49,336 nt of DNA, from NCBI GenBank assembly GCA_024690725.1, contig JAILOQ010000088.1:1-49336 (forward strand), written 5' to 3'. The first letter of the stretch is position 1, and every line of letters begins with the position of its first letter. The notes beneath the pieces are model-generated. The model was not told where the DNA came from. It made no database searches and saw only the letters and a program-made list of their open reading frames with translations. The stretch is from Lachnospiraceae bacterium (GTDB taxonomy: Bacteria > Bacillota > Clostridia > Lachnospirales > Lachnospiraceae). Shown piece by piece: positions 34,310 through 43,693 of the stretch. The position numbers were made by a program, and so were the translations under genes.

Positions 34310-35295
34310 TGAAGGAGTTCGTGATTTCGAAAAACGAAGCCGGTCAGCGCTTCGACAAATATATTGCCAAACGCCTCCCCCATGCAACGACGGGGTTTAT
34401 TTACAAAATGCTTCGCAAGAAGAATTTTGTTGTAAATGCGAAAAAAGCGGACGGCAAAGAAATTCTGAAAACCGGAGATGTGATCCGGTTTTATTTGAGT
34501 GACGAGACGTATGAAAAGTTCGCGAAAACCGAAGGATCATCGTCTGCCTCTAAAGAATTGTCACTGCCGGACGATCTGAACGTCATATATGAAGATGACG
34601 ATATCCTGATCTTTTCAAAGCCCGCGGGGATGCTGAGTCAAAAGGCCTCGCAAGACGATGTGTCCTTAAACGAATATCTGATCTCCTATCTGGTAAAAGA
34701 AGGGAAGATCACAAAGGAAGAGTTGGAAACCTTTCGACCATCCGTCTGTAACCGGCTGGATCGCAACACTTCGGGACTGATCCTGTGCGGGAAAAGCCTT
34801 TCCGGTTCCCAATATCTTTCCCGGATCATCAAGGATCACTCCCTGGAAAAATATTATCGCACGATCGTTTTGGGAAGGCTTACGGAGCATATCCTGCTCG
34901 AAGGGTATATGACAAAGGATGAGGCGGCCAACAAGGTTTCTTTGTCCCGGACGCGTCCGAAAGAAGGGGAAGCTGCATATTTAAAGACCGAGGTATGGCC
35001 GGAACGTTTCGCGATGTTTCACGGACAGGAATATACGCTCTGCAAGGTGAAGATCTATACCGGAAAGAGCCATCAGATCCGTGCACAGCTTGCGGATCGT
35101 GGGTTTCCTTTGGCGGGGGACGGAAAATACATGGGGAAACGTAAGGATCCGCTTTCCGAGGAAATAAAGAACCGCTATCAGATCTTGCATGCATATCGCG
35201 TTGTTTTTCCGAATGATGACAGATATCGCGGCATGGAAGTTGTTTGCGATGACAGCAAAATATTGGATAAGGCCTTGTGGATGCTTGGCGAATGA
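34309..35295 (+). CDS. RluA-family pseudouridine synthase
   Basis: A 328-residue enzyme with an S4-like N-terminal domain (about 1-75, FVISKNEAGQRFDKYIAKRL) and a catalytic domain with the nucleophile aspartate in NRLDRNTSGLILCGK; the second conserved segment is GKSHQIRAQLADRGFPLAGD. It isomerises uridines in 23S rRNA or tRNA; the exact site is not assignable. Start and the preceding stop overlap (TAATG), so translation is coupled to the membrane protein gene. Confidence 0.92.
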   Translation: MKEFVISKNEAGQRFDKYIAKRLPHATTGFIYKMLRKKNFVVNAKKADGKEILKTGDVIRFYLSDETYEKFAKTEGSSSASKELSLPDDLNVIYEDDDILIFSKPAGMLSQKASQDDVSLNEYLISYLVKEGKITKEELETFRPSVCNRLDRNTSGLILCGKSLSGSQYLSRIIKDHSLEKYYRTIVLGRLTEHILLEGYMTKDEAANKVSLSRTRPKEGEAAYLKTEVWPERFAMFHGQEYTLCKVKIYTGKSHQIRAQLADRGFPLAGDGKYMGKRKDPLSEEIKNRYQILHAYRVVFPNDDRYRGMEVVCDDSKILDKALWMLGE

Positions 35296-35438
35296 TCGGT
35301 GGATAAGCCGGCAGAGAGGCTTGCGTATCTGCGGATGGAACCTGCGATGGCCTGTGAATCAGCGAATGGATCGGCGGCAGGGGCCTGTGAATAGGATCAG
35401 CGGATAAAGCATGTAAAACATGCGGATGAGGAAGAGAA

Positions 35439-35981
35439 ATGGGAACATGGAACAGCCGCGGGCTGAGAGGCTCGACGCTCGAAGAAATGGTCAATCGAAC
35501 AAACGATAAATACAGGGATCAGGGGCTTGCACTGATGCAAAAGATCCCTACGCCCATAACGCCTGTCAAGATCGATCAGCAGAGCAGGCATATCACGCTC
35601 GCGTATTTCGATAAGCAAAGTACCGTAGACTACATCGGTGTGGTGCAGTCCATTCCGGTCTGTTTTGATGCGAAGGAAAGTGCGGTGGACACCTATGCCA
35701 TTGCCAATATTCACGAGCATCAGGTGAAGTTTATGCAGGACTTTGAAAAGCAGGGCGGGATCGCGTTCTTTTTGCTGTATTACACGCACAAAGACATCTT
35801 GTTTTACCTGCGGCTCAGGGAGTTGATGCCGTTTTGGGAGAGGGCGGAAACCGGCGGAAGAAAGAGCTTTCGCTTTGATGAACTCGATCATGCCTGGGAT
35901 TTTGAAGTGAAAAACGGGATTTGGGTGCCGTATCTGGAAATGCTGCAAAAGGATTTAAACGACCGCGAAACCGAAGGATGA
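35439..35981 (+). CDS. recU: Holliday junction resolvase RecU
   Basis: A 180-residue resolvase of Firmicutes that cuts four-way junctions, working with the RuvAB motor also encoded in this window. The opening SRGLRGSTLEEMVNRTN, the metal-binding D64 (TVDYIG) and the D77-A-K79-E80 catalytic element match RecU. The ATG at 35439 follows GAGGAAGAG. The 143-base gap upstream holds a short palindrome, GCATGT/ACATGC (35409-35414 with 35418-35423), and imperfect repeats around GGCCTGTGAAT, but no clear promoter. Often recU is beside a penicillin-binding protein gene; here it follows a pseudouridine synthase. Confidence 0.9.
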   Translation: MGTWNSRGLRGSTLEEMVNRTNDKYRDQGLALMQKIPTPITPVKIDQQSRHITLAYFDKQSTVDYIGVVQSIPVCFDAKESAVDTYAIANIHEHQVKFMQDFEKQGGIAFFLLYYTHKDILFYLRLRELMPFWERAETGGRKSFRFDELDHAWDFEVKNGIWVPYLEMLQKDLNDRETEG

Positions 35982-35993
35982 TCCGTCAAAAAG

Positions 35994-36022
35994 TTGACAT
36001 AAATTTATAAATAATTTATACT
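35994..36022 (+). promoter_or_regulatory. Near-consensus sigma-A promoter for the histidine operon
   Basis: TTGACA (35994-35999), exactly 17 bases, then TATACT (36017-36022). The 72-base leader contains no run of histidine codons and no T-box specifier or terminator that I can see, so control is likely by a repressor or by HisZG feedback. Confidence 0.88.
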
Positions 36023-36100
36023 AATTCTGTGTGCGCAAACATAGGAAAATCAAGGTGTTGCGACGATTTACGAAGGACTTCGCACAGAAGAGGAGTGTTT

Positions 36101-37303
36101 ATGAAAAAACTGATCCATACGCCGGAAGGTGTCAGGGATATATACGGAAGCGAACTGCATTCCAAATTATGGGTAAAACAGCAGATTTCCGATGTGTTCC
36201 ATACCTTCGGTTATGAAGATATTCAAACCCCGACATTCGAATTTTTCGACGTTTTCGGTTCCGATATCGGAACGACGCCGAGCAAGGAACTCTATAAATT
36301 CTTTGACAAAGAAGGCAATACGCTCGTGCTTCGTCCGGACTTAACGCCCGGTGTGGTAAGAGCGGCTTCCAAGTATTTTGTGGAGGATGAGGCGGCGATC
36401 CGTCTCTGCTATGAGGGAGAGACCTATACCAATACGTCGAATCTTCAGGGAAAGCTCAAAGAAGTTACGCAGATGGGCGTGGAGTTTATCGGAGACGGAA
36501 GTGTGTATGCCGATGCCGAGATCGTGCATCTGGCCGTATCCGCGCTGAAGGCTTCCGGCTTGAAGGAATTTACCGTAAGTGTGGGTGATGTCAGCTTCTT
36601 TAAGGGAATCTGCCAGGAAGCAAAGCTTTCGGAAGAAACGGAAGATGAACTCAGAGAATATATTTCCGACAAGAATCTCTTCGGTGTGGAAGAAGTCTTG
36701 CAGGAAAAGAATATCAGCAAAGAAAATACCGATGCGTTTTTGCGGATCACGGAGTTGTTCGGTTCTGCGGAGGTGTTGGAAGAAGCGCAGGAACTTGTGC
36801 ATAACGATGTGAGCCGTGCCGCTATCGCGCGCTTGAAGGAATTCTATAACCTGATCTGTTTCTACGGAGATGAGAAATATGTCTCCTTTGATCTGGGTCT
36901 CGTCAGTCGTTATCATTATTATACCGGCATGATCTTTAAGGGGTATACCTACGGAACCGGTGATGCCATTTTACTCGGCGGTCGCTACGATCAGCTGGTT
37001 TCTTACTTTGGAAAGGAAGCTCCGGCGGTCGGCTGTATGGTAGTTCTCGACGGCCTTTTGCAGGCACTTGCAAGTCGTGAATTATTACAATCCTATGATC
37101 AAGATGTGACGTACGCGGTATTTGCAAAAGAAGATACGAAGCTTGCTTTGCAGTTTGTGAATCAGGCCAGAGCGCTCGGTGACCGGATGGCGGTCTTCGT
37201 GCTCGACGAGAAAAGAAATGAAGCGTATTATAAAAAACTCGGCGAAAAGCATCATGCAAAAGAGGTTCTCAAGATCGATGCGAAGGGCGCCAAAAAACTG
37301 TAA
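36101..37303 (+). CDS. hisZ: ATP phosphoribosyltransferase regulatory subunit
   Basis: A 400-residue catalytically inactive relative of histidyl-tRNA synthetase that forms the octameric complex with short HisG and is needed for its activity and feedback inhibition. The class II fold is visible from TPEGVRDIYGSE to LLGGRYDQLVSYFG, with a C-terminal anticodon-like remnant. Its place directly before a 215-residue HisG, rather than alone, makes HisZ much more likely than HisS. AAGAGGAGTG precedes the ATG at 36101; the frame is open further back but without a ribosome site. Confidence 0.93.
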   Translation: MKKLIHTPEGVRDIYGSELHSKLWVKQQISDVFHTFGYEDIQTPTFEFFDVFGSDIGTTPSKELYKFFDKEGNTLVLRPDLTPGVVRAASKYFVEDEAAIRLCYEGETYTNTSNLQGKLKEVTQMGVEFIGDGSVYADAEIVHLAVSALKASGLKEFTVSVGDVSFFKGICQEAKLSEETEDELREYISDKNLFGVEEVLQEKNISKENTDAFLRITELFGSAEVLEEAQELVHNDVSRAAIARLKEFYNLICFYGDEKYVSFDLGLVSRYHYYTGMIFKGYTYGTGDAILLGGRYDQLVSYFGKEAPAVGCMVVLDGLLQALASRELLQSYDQDVTYAVFAKEDTKLALQFVNQARALGDRMAVFVLDEKRNEAYYKKLGEKHHAKEVLKIDAKGAKKL

Positions 37304-37314
37304 AGGATTTTGTT

Positions 37315-37962
37315 ATGAGTGAGGATATGAGATACATTACCTTTGCCTTGGGCAAAGGAAGACTTGCAAATAAAACACTGGATATACTGGATCGGATCGG
37401 TGTACATTGCGAGGAAATGAAAGATAAATCGACAAGAAAACTGATCTTCGTCAATGAAGAACTGAAGTTTAAGTTCTTCCTTGCAAAAGGACCGGACGTT
37501 CCGACCTATGTGGAATACGGCGCAGCGGATATCGGTGTTGTCGGAAAGGATACTTTGCTGGAAGAAGGCAGAAGAGCCTATGAGGTATTGGATCTTGGCT
37601 TTGGAAAATGCAGAATGTGTGTCTGCGGACCGGAGAGTGCGAGAGAGTTGTTGCAGCACCATGAAATGATCCGCGTGGCCAGCAAATACCCGCATATCGC
37701 AAAGGATTATTTTTACAACAAAAAGCATCAGACTGTGGATATCATCAAGTTAAACGGTTCTGTTGAGCTTGGCCCCATCGTCGGTCTTTCGGATGTGATC
37801 GTCGACATCGTGGAGACCGGTTCCACCTTGAAAGAAAACGGACTTGTGGTTTTGGAAGAGATCTGTCCGCTTTCCGCACGCATGATCGTCAATCAGGTGA
37901 GTATGAAGATGGAATCTCAGAGGATCATGGATTTGGTGCATAAACTCAAAGCAAATTTATAG
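37315..37962 (+). CDS. hisG: ATP phosphoribosyltransferase, short form
   Basis: A 215-residue catalytic subunit for the first step of histidine synthesis (ATP + PRPP to phosphoribosyl-ATP). The short form lacks the C-terminal regulatory ACT-like domain and therefore needs HisZ, encoded just upstream. Family motifs include FALGKGRL near the start, PDVPTYVEYGAADIGVVGKD and the PRPP loop DVIVDIVETGSTL. AAAGGA precedes the ATG at 37315. Confidence 0.95.
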   Translation: MSEDMRYITFALGKGRLANKTLDILDRIGVHCEEMKDKSTRKLIFVNEELKFKFFLAKGPDVPTYVEYGAADIGVVGKDTLLEEGRRAYEVLDLGFGKCRMCVCGPESARELLQHHEMIRVASKYPHIAKDYFYNKKHQTVDIIKLNGSVELGPIVGLSDVIVDIVETGSTLKENGLVVLEEICPLSARMIVNQVSMKMESQRIMDLVHKLKANL

Positions 37963-37971
37963 GAGGCAATT

Positions 37972-38565
37972 ATGTCCAGAAAAGTAACGGTTTCCAGAAA
38001 AACCGGAGAAACAGATATTACGATCACATTGGATCTTGACGGAAGCGGTGTCTGCAAGGCGGATACCGGGATCGGATTTTTGGATCATATGTTTTGCGGT
38101 TTCGCAAAGCACGGATATTTCGATCTGGAAGTCAGCGTAAAAGGCGATCTTGAGATCGACGGACACCACAGCGTGGAGGATTGCGGTATCGTCTTTGGCG
38201 AAGCGATCGCAAAAGCGGTGGGCAACAAAGCCGGGATCAATCGCTTCGGCTATTTCATCCTTCCCATGGATGAAGCGCTCGTTCTTTGTTCCGTAGATCT
38301 GTGCGGCAGACCGTATTATGCGTCAAACGCAGACTTTACGGTACCGATGGTCGGCGAACTTGATACGCAGCTCGTGAAGGAATTCTTTTATTCCGTTTCC
38401 TACGGTGCAATGATGAATCTGCACTTCGATGTGATGCGCGGTGAAAATGCACATCATATCATCGAGGCAATGTTCAAAGCCTTCGGAAAGAGCCTGGATA
38501 TGGCCGTAAAATATGACGAAAGATGTAAAGGGATCCCGTCCACAAAAGGTTCCCTGGGAGATTAA
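37972..38565 (+). CDS. hisB: Imidazoleglycerol-phosphate dehydratase
   Basis: A 197-residue manganese enzyme of histidine synthesis (sixth step). The metal-binding histidine clusters are GFLDHMF, DGHHSVED and NAHHIIEA. It is the monofunctional form, without the HisN phosphatase domain found in enterobacteria. TAGGAGG precedes the start, 9 bases after hisG. Confidence 0.96.
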   Translation: MSRKVTVSRKTGETDITITLDLDGSGVCKADTGIGFLDHMFCGFAKHGYFDLEVSVKGDLEIDGHHSVEDCGIVFGEAIAKAVGNKAGINRFGYFILPMDEALVLCSVDLCGRPYYASNADFTVPMVGELDTQLVKEFFYSVSYGAMMNLHFDVMRGENAHHIIEAMFKAFGKSLDMAVKYDERCKGIPSTKGSLGD

Positions 38566-38571
38566 GACAAG

Positions 38572-39852
38572 ATGAAAAAATTTATAGCCAGTATGTATTT
38601 ATCGGAAAAGAAGGCGATCCGTTCCATCACGGATCAGACGGTGATATCGGAAGATCCCGTGGCACTTGCCGTAAGTTACGCCGAAGCGGATATCGATGCC
38701 ATTTTGGTCTTCGATCTGTCTTACAACGATCAGACACATGACGATGCGATCCTTTTGATCAAACAGATCGCGGACAGTGTGGGTGTTCCCGTTTACGGTT
38801 CCGGTAATATCAAACGTATGGAGGATGTGAAAAAACTCCTTTATGCAGGATGTCAGAAAGCATATCTGAACTTAAACAAAGACAGTTCCTTTGAGATTTT
38901 GGAAGAAGTCTCCAAGAAGTTCGGGCGCGACAAGATCGGCGGAACCTTCCGTTCGACTGACCAGATCCCGCAGGATACCGCGGATGTGGACGTGTATATG
39001 GATGAACTCCTTTGTCTGGATGAACTTGGCGTAAAGAAAGCCTTTTCCATGACAAAGCTTCCGCTCATTGCGAACCTTCCCGAGATTTCCTTGGATAAGA
39101 CCTTGGAGTATCTGGAAATGGAGCAGATTTCCGGTATCACCGGCCGTCAGGTTTCCGCCAATATCAAAGAGATCGATTCGATCAAGAAGATCGCCGTGGA
39201 ACGCGGGATCGATGTGCATCAGTTTGCACCCACCATGCCGTTTTCCGAATTTAAACTCGGTGAGAACGGACTGGTAACGGTGGTGGTTCAGGACTATCGC
39301 AGCAATGAGGTCCTGATGGTCGCATACATGAACGAAGAAGCTTATGTGAAGACCTGCAAGACCGGACGTATGCATTATTACAGCCGTTCCAGAAAGAGTC
39401 TCTGGTTAAAGGGCGAGACCAGCGGACATTTCCAATATCTGAAAGGACTTTCCGTGGACTGCGATAACGATACTTTGCTCGCGAAGGTAAAACAGGTCGG
39501 AGCGGCCTGCCATACCGGCAATTACAGCTGCTTTTACCGCGATCTGATCGAGATGGTCAATGAAGACGTTGACAATCCGCTGACCGTCTTTGAAAACGTG
39601 ATGAACGTCATAAAGGACAGAAAAATACATCCGAAGGAAGGGTCTTATACCAATTATCTGTTTGACAAAGGTATCGATAAGATCTTAAAGAAACTTGGCG
39701 AGGAAGCAACCGAAATTGTGATCGCCGCAAAGAACCCGAATCCGGAAGAGGTAAAATACGAGATTTCCGATTTCCTGTATCACTGTATGGTTCTGATGGT
39801 GGAAAAGGGCGTCACCTGGGAAGATATTACCGAAGATCTCGCAAAAAGATAA
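38572..39852 (+). CDS. hisI: HisF-like domain fused to HisIE (phosphoribosyl-AMP cyclohydrolase / phosphoribosyl-ATP diphosphatase)
   Basis: A 426-residue protein in three parts. Residues 1-225 form a HisA/HisF-like barrel: [20 protein letters not shown] and [18 protein letters not shown] align in pattern with HisF, but the usual start carrying the first catalytic aspartate (CLDV type) reads SMYLSEKKA, and the second phosphate loop (SGG type) reads SGITGRQ, so it is probably not an active cyclase. Residues 232-327 are HisI, with DCDND (296-300) and the zinc cysteines C313 and C320 ([10 protein letters not shown]). Residues 335-426 are HisE ([15 protein letters not shown]). HisI and HisE perform steps 3 and 2. 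The gene follows hisB by 6 bases. hisA, hisF, hisH, hisC and hisD are not in the window. Confidence 0.9.
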   Translation: MKKFIASMYLSEKKAIRSITDQTVISEDPVALAVSYAEADIDAILVFDLSYNDQTHDDAILLIKQIADSVGVPVYGSGNIKRMEDVKKLLYAGCQKAYLNLNKDSSFEILEEVSKKFGRDKIGGTFRSTDQIPQDTADVDVYMDELLCLDELGVKKAFSMTKLPLIANLPEISLDKTLEYLEMEQISGITGRQVSANIKEIDSIKKIAVERGIDVHQFAPTMPFSEFKLGENGLVTVVVQDYRSNEVLMVAYMNEEAYVKTCKTGRMHYYSRSRKSLWLKGETSGHFQYLKGLSVDCDNDTLLAKVKQVGAACHTGNYSCFYRDLIEMVNEDVDNPLTVFENVMNVIKDRKIHPKEGSYTNYLFDKGIDKILKKLGEEATEIVIAAKNPNPEEVKYEISDFLYHCMVLMVEKGVTWEDITEDLAKR

Positions 39853-39855
39853 TAC

Positions 39856-41718
39856 ATGAGAAAACTTGCTCTTAGTGATGAAATTCTATTAACCATTGAT
39901 AAACCTGCCCGTTACATCGGGCAGGAGATCAATGCTGTCTCTAAAAACGTATCCGATGTGGATATTCGTTTTGTTATGTGTTTTCCCGATGTCTATGAGA
40001 TCGGGATGAGCCATCTTGGAATTCAGATCCTCTACGATCGTCTGAACCGTTATGACGATGTCTGGTGCGAACGCGTCTATTCGCCCTGGATGGATCTGGA
40101 TGAAATCCTGAGAAAAGAACAGATACCGCTGTTTGCCCTGGAGAGTCAGGATCCGATCAGGGATTTTGATTTTCTCGGCATTACGCTGCAATATGAAATG
40201 TGCTATACCAACGTACTGCAGATCCTGGACCTTTCCGGGATCGCTCTTCGCGCAAAGGATCGAAGGGAGTCCGATCCGATCGTGATCGGCGGAGGACCTT
40301 GTTCGTATAATCCCGAACCGATCGCGGATTTCTTCGATCTGTTTTATATCGGAGAAGGAGAGGAGGGGTACCGGGCCCTTTTGGATCTGTACAAAGAATG
40401 TAAAGCCGCGGGCTTAAAGCGTGTGGATTTTTTGAAGAAAGCGGCTAAGCTTGCAGGTATTTACTGTCCCATGTTTTATGAGGCGCACTATAACGAAGAC
40501 GGTACCTTAAAAGAATTCGTTTGCCTGGAAGAAGGGCTTCCTGAAAGGATCGAAAAAACACTGATCAAGGATTTAAACGAAGTAAGCTATCCGAAGAATC
40601 CGATCGTACCTTATATGCGTGTTACACAGGATCGCGTGGTATTGGAGATCCAGCGTGGCTGTATCCGCGGCTGCAGATTCTGTCAGGCCGGGATGTTGTA
40701 TCGTCCGGTCCGCGAACGCAGCGTGGATTATCTGATGGATTATGCCACGACCATGCTGGATGCGACGGGACATGAAGAGATATCCCTAAGTTCCTTAAGT
40801 TCCAGTGATTACAGTCATTTGCCGGAACTGATGGATCGCCTGATCGACGAATGCACGAAGCGGCATGTCAATATTTCTCTGCCGTCGTTACGTATCGATG
40901 CGTTTTCTTTGGATGTAATGAATAAAGTACAGGATGTAAAGAAGAGTTCTTTGACCTTTGCACCCGAAGCCGGCAGTCAGCGCATGCGAAATGTCATAAA
41001 CAAAGGTCTGACCGTGGATGACATCATGGGTGGCGCAAAGATGGCATTTTCCGGTGGGTGGAATAAGGTAAAGCTTTACTTCATGCTCGGCCTTCCGTTT
41101 GAAACGGATGAGGATGCGGTTGCGATCGCCGAACTTGCCGATCAGATCGCGCGTCTGTATTATGAGACCGTTCCCAAGGAAGAACGCACGGGAAAAGTAC
41201 AGATCACGGCATCGAGCTCTTTCTTTATCCCGAAGCCGTTTACGCCCCTGCAATGGGCGCCGATGGGGACCAAAGAAGATTTTCTGCACAAGGCGGATGT
41301 CGTAAAATCGGCCGTCCTTGCGCAGTTGAATAAAAAGAGTATCCGTTATATGTATCATGAGGCAGATGTCTCGGTTTTGGAAGGCGTATTTGCCAGAGGC
41401 GACCGAAGACTCAGCGATGTGATCGAAAAGGCATATAAAAAAGGCTGTTTTTACGATGCCTGGGGCGAATACTATCATCACGACGTATGGTTATCCTGCT
41501 TTGAAGAATGCGGTCTGGATGTGGATTTTTACACCACACGCGTCCGCAAAGAAGATGAGCTTTTTCCATGGGATTTCATCAGCTGTGGCGTGACAAAGGC
41601 CTTTTTGCTGCGGGAATGGAAGAATGCCGCAAAGAATCAGGTAACGCCCAATTGCAGCATGGCCTGCAGTGGTTGCGGTGCCGCTTGTTACGGTACGGGA
41701 GAATATTGTCCGAAATGA
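39856..41718 (+). CDS. TIGR03960-family B12-binding-type radical SAM protein
   Basis: A 620-residue radical SAM enzyme. An N-terminal B12-binding-like domain (about 20-190, MSHLGIQILYDRLNR) precedes the radical SAM core with the [4Fe-4S] motif CIRGCRFC, and residues 590-620 form a compact cysteine cluster (C-x3-C-x2-C-x3-C-x6-C). The family is conserved in clostridia and always paired with a DUF2344 protein, as here, and the pair is often next to RNase G and ribosomal protein genes; a role in RNA or ribosome modification is suspected, not known. It overlaps the DUF2344 gene by 4 bases. Confidence 0.9.
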   Translation: MRKLALSDEILLTIDKPARYIGQEINAVSKNVSDVDIRFVMCFPDVYEIGMSHLGIQILYDRLNRYDDVWCERVYSPWMDLDEILRKEQIPLFALESQDPIRDFDFLGITLQYEMCYTNVLQILDLSGIALRAKDRRESDPIVIGGGPCSYNPEPIADFFDLFYIGEGEEGYRALLDLYKECKAAGLKRVDFLKKAAKLAGIYCPMFYEAHYNEDGTLKEFVCLEEGLPERIEKTLIKDLNEVSYPKNPIVPYMRVTQDRVVLEIQRGCIRGCRFCQAGMLYRPVRERSVDYLMDYATTMLDATGHEEISLSSLSSSDYSHLPELMDRLIDECTKRHVNISLPSLRIDAFSLDVMNKVQDVKKSSLTFAPEAGSQRMRNVINKGLTVDDIMGGAKMAFSGGWNKVKLYFMLGLPFETDEDAVAIAELADQIARLYYETVPKEERTGKVQITASSSFFIPKPFTPLQWAPMGTKEDFLHKADVVKSAVLAQLNKKSIRYMYHEADVSVLEGVFARGDRRLSDVIEKAYKKGCFYDAWGEYYHHDVWLSCFEECGLDVDFYTTRVRKEDELFPWDFISCGVTKAFLLREWKNAAKNQVTPNCSMACSGCGAACYGTGEYCPK

Positions 41719-42404
41719 AATATCGAATCAAATTTTCAAAATATGATATTATGATCTTCATCGGCCATCTGGATATGATGCGTTTCTTCCAGAAGGCTTT
41801 TCGGCGTTCCGGTCTGCCGATCGCGTATTCGACCGGGTTTTCGCCGCATCAGATCATGTCGTTTGCGCAGCCCCTGGGTGTCGGCGTATATTCGGACGGC
41901 GAGTATTTTGATGTGGAGTTTGAGGAAAAGGTGGAACCCGACCTGATCAAAGAACGGTTATCGGCCGTTATGGCGACGGGTGTGGATATCATCAATGTCA
42001 GAGAGCTGCCGGATGACGCAGGCAATGCCATGGCTTCCATTGCGGCTGCGGGATATACGATCCGTCTCAGAGACGGGCATTTTCCGGAACTTTCTCTTAC
42101 GGAGCACTTTGAAGCTTTTATGGCGCAACCTGAGATCCTTTACGAAAAAGAAACGAAACGCAGTGTGAAGGAATTGAACATCAAAGACTTCATATTTGAA
42201 TACAAGGTCATGGATGAAGAGATTTATCTGTTCTTGGATGCGTCGAGCGCCGGAAATCTGAATCCTGCCTTTGTCATGGATGCGTATTTCAAATGGATGG
42301 GTAAGGAGTCGCAAAAATTGGATTTTGTGATCAAACGCATGGAAATATATTACCGTACAGACGAAGGAAAACTACTTCCCTTGGAAGAAGCCGGAGTCCG
42401 GTAA
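41715..42404 (+). CDS. TIGR03936 / DUF2344 radical SAM-associated protein
   Basis: A 229-residue protein beginning KYRIKFSKYDIMIFIGHLDM, the signature of DUF2344, which in many bacteria is fused to the C-terminus of the TIGR03960 radical SAM protein but here is a separate gene. The frame is open further upstream inside the radical SAM gene, but the ATG at 41715, overlapping its TGA, is the natural start. It probably acts as a subunit or substrate-recruiting partner of that enzyme. Confidence 0.9.
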   Translation: MKYRIKFSKYDIMIFIGHLDMMRFFQKAFRRSGLPIAYSTGFSPHQIMSFAQPLGVGVYSDGEYFDVEFEEKVEPDLIKERLSAVMATGVDIINVRELPDDAGNAMASIAAAGYTIRLRDGHFPELSLTEHFEAFMAQPEILYEKETKRSVKELNIKDFIFEYKVMDEEIYLFLDASSAGNLNPAFVMDAYFKWMGKESQKLDFVIKRMEIYYRTDEGKLLPLEEAGVR

Positions 42405-42502
42405 TCATAGATGGGTATAAACGCTAATAAACATAGGGGATTTAAGGCTTTTAAGAACAAAGACGTGCATATTTTCCGATATGATGGATTAGGGGTGCAT
42501 AT

Positions 42503-43693
42503 ATGGATACAGCGATTTTTACAACGATAGAAGGTGTTTCGGCCTTCTTCTTATTACAGGAAAAAGAACTTGCGGAGGCCTGCTTTGATCTTTCAAAGAC
42601 AAGAGATGTAGGAAAAGTCTATTTGGGGCGCATTTCCGAGATCGTACCGAATCTTCGTGCGGCCTTTGTGGAATACAAAAAAGGGACAAAAGCATTTTTG
42701 CCGCTTTCGGAAGAAGAACTTAAGACACTTCATTGTGAGCAGGTGATCCCTGTACAGGTAAACAAAGAAGCGGTCAAGACGAAGAGTGCGGTACTGACGA
42801 GAAACATCGTATTGTCCGGCCTCTATTCCGTTGTGACAATGAACGGAGCGAACGAAGTGCGTGTTTCAAAAAAGATCAAGGGAAGACACGCGGAAGTTTT
42901 GGCGCAACTAGCTTCTTCGGTCGATCCCAAAGGACATTCCGTTGTGATCCGTACCAATGCGGATGCGTTGTTTCGCGACGACACCTTAGAAGATCACGGC
43001 AAAGAAATATGGATGACCGAATTGGATAATCTCATGTCGGCCGCAGAAAGAATGCAGCAATACAGCGAACAACGGACCATGTATTCCTTGCTTTGGGAAC
43101 CGGATTTTACATGCCGTATGCTCGCAAAATCAAGATTGACCGATTTGGAAAAAGTGGTGACCAACGCGGTTAATATTGGAAAGAAATGCAAAGATGTTTT
43201 AATTACGGAGGATCGTACTGAGATTTCTCTTTATACGGATACTTCGTTCCCCTTGCTTTCTTTGTATGAGTTAAAAGCGAAGCTTCACGAGGCTTTGGGC
43301 AGGAAAGTATGGTTGAAATCCGGCGGATATCTCGTATTTGATTCCAATGAGACCTTATCGACCATCGATGTCAATTCCGGCAAGGATCAAAGCAAGATCA
43401 CCAAGCAGGAATTGATCCATAAAACGAACAAAGAAGCGGCGATCAAGATCGCAACGCAGTTACGGTGCAGAAATTTAAGCGGTATGATCCTGATCGATTT
43501 CATGAACGGCGATCAGGCCGAACAAACAAGCCTTATGAACCGTATGCATGCCCTTGTTTTGAAGGATTCCGTAAAAACAAATGTCATAGATATCACCGGC
43601 TTGCAGCTGATGGAACTGACCAGAAAAAAAGATGAACTATCGCTTGTTGAGCAATGTAAGGAGGCCGGCCTTTATGAAACTTTTGCGCTTTGA
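42503..43693 (+). CDS. Ribonuclease E/G family protein, short form lacking a zinc-link
   Basis: A 396-residue endoribonuclease of the RNase G/E family. The S1-like domain (about 35-120, VGKVYLGRISEIVPNLRAAFVE) and the DNase-I-like catalytic domain with D289 (STIDVNSG) and D332 (ILIDFMN) are intact. The protein stops soon after LVEQCKEAG, where E. coli RNase E has the CPRCxGTG zinc-link, so that dimerisation element is missing apart from a single cysteine. AGGGGTG lies before the ATG. The order after a radical SAM / DUF2344 pair is conserved; usually rplU follows, but here a Nudix gene overlaps its end by 20 bases. Confidence 0.88.
   Translation: MDTAIFTTIEGVSAFFLLQEKELAEACFDLSKTRDVGKVYLGRISEIVPNLRAAFVEYKKGTKAFLPLSEEELKTLHCEQVIPVQVNKEAVKTKSAVLTRNIVLSGLYSVVTMNGANEVRVSKKIKGRHAEVLAQLASSVDPKGHSVVIRTNADALFRDDTLEDHGKEIWMTELDNLMSAAERMQQYSEQRTMYSLLWEPDFTCRMLAKSRLTDLEKVVTNAVNIGKKCKDVLITEDRTEISLYTDTSFPLLSLYELKAKLHEALGRKVWLKSGGYLVFDSNETLSTIDVNSGKDQSKITKQELIHKTNKEAAIKIATQLRCRNLSGMILIDFMNGDQAEQTSLMNRMHALVLKDSVKTNVIDITGLQLMELTRKKDELSLVEQCKEAGLYETFAL

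Noticed and set aside
35296-35438. Possible LexA box or promoter upstream of recU
   Set aside because: The region has a GCATGT/ACATGC palindrome and imperfect repeats but no GAAC-N4-GTTC match and no convincing -35/-10 pair. The same check upstream of ruvA and recG was negative.
36031-36216. Possible leader peptide in front of hisZ
   Set aside because: It begins at the likely transcription start without a ribosome site, has only one histidine codon near its start and overlaps hisZ in another frame, so it is not a histidine attenuator.
42411-42530. Small + strand frame of 39 codons before the RNase E/G gene
   Set aside because: No ribosome site, runs out of frame into the RNase start, no recognisable features.
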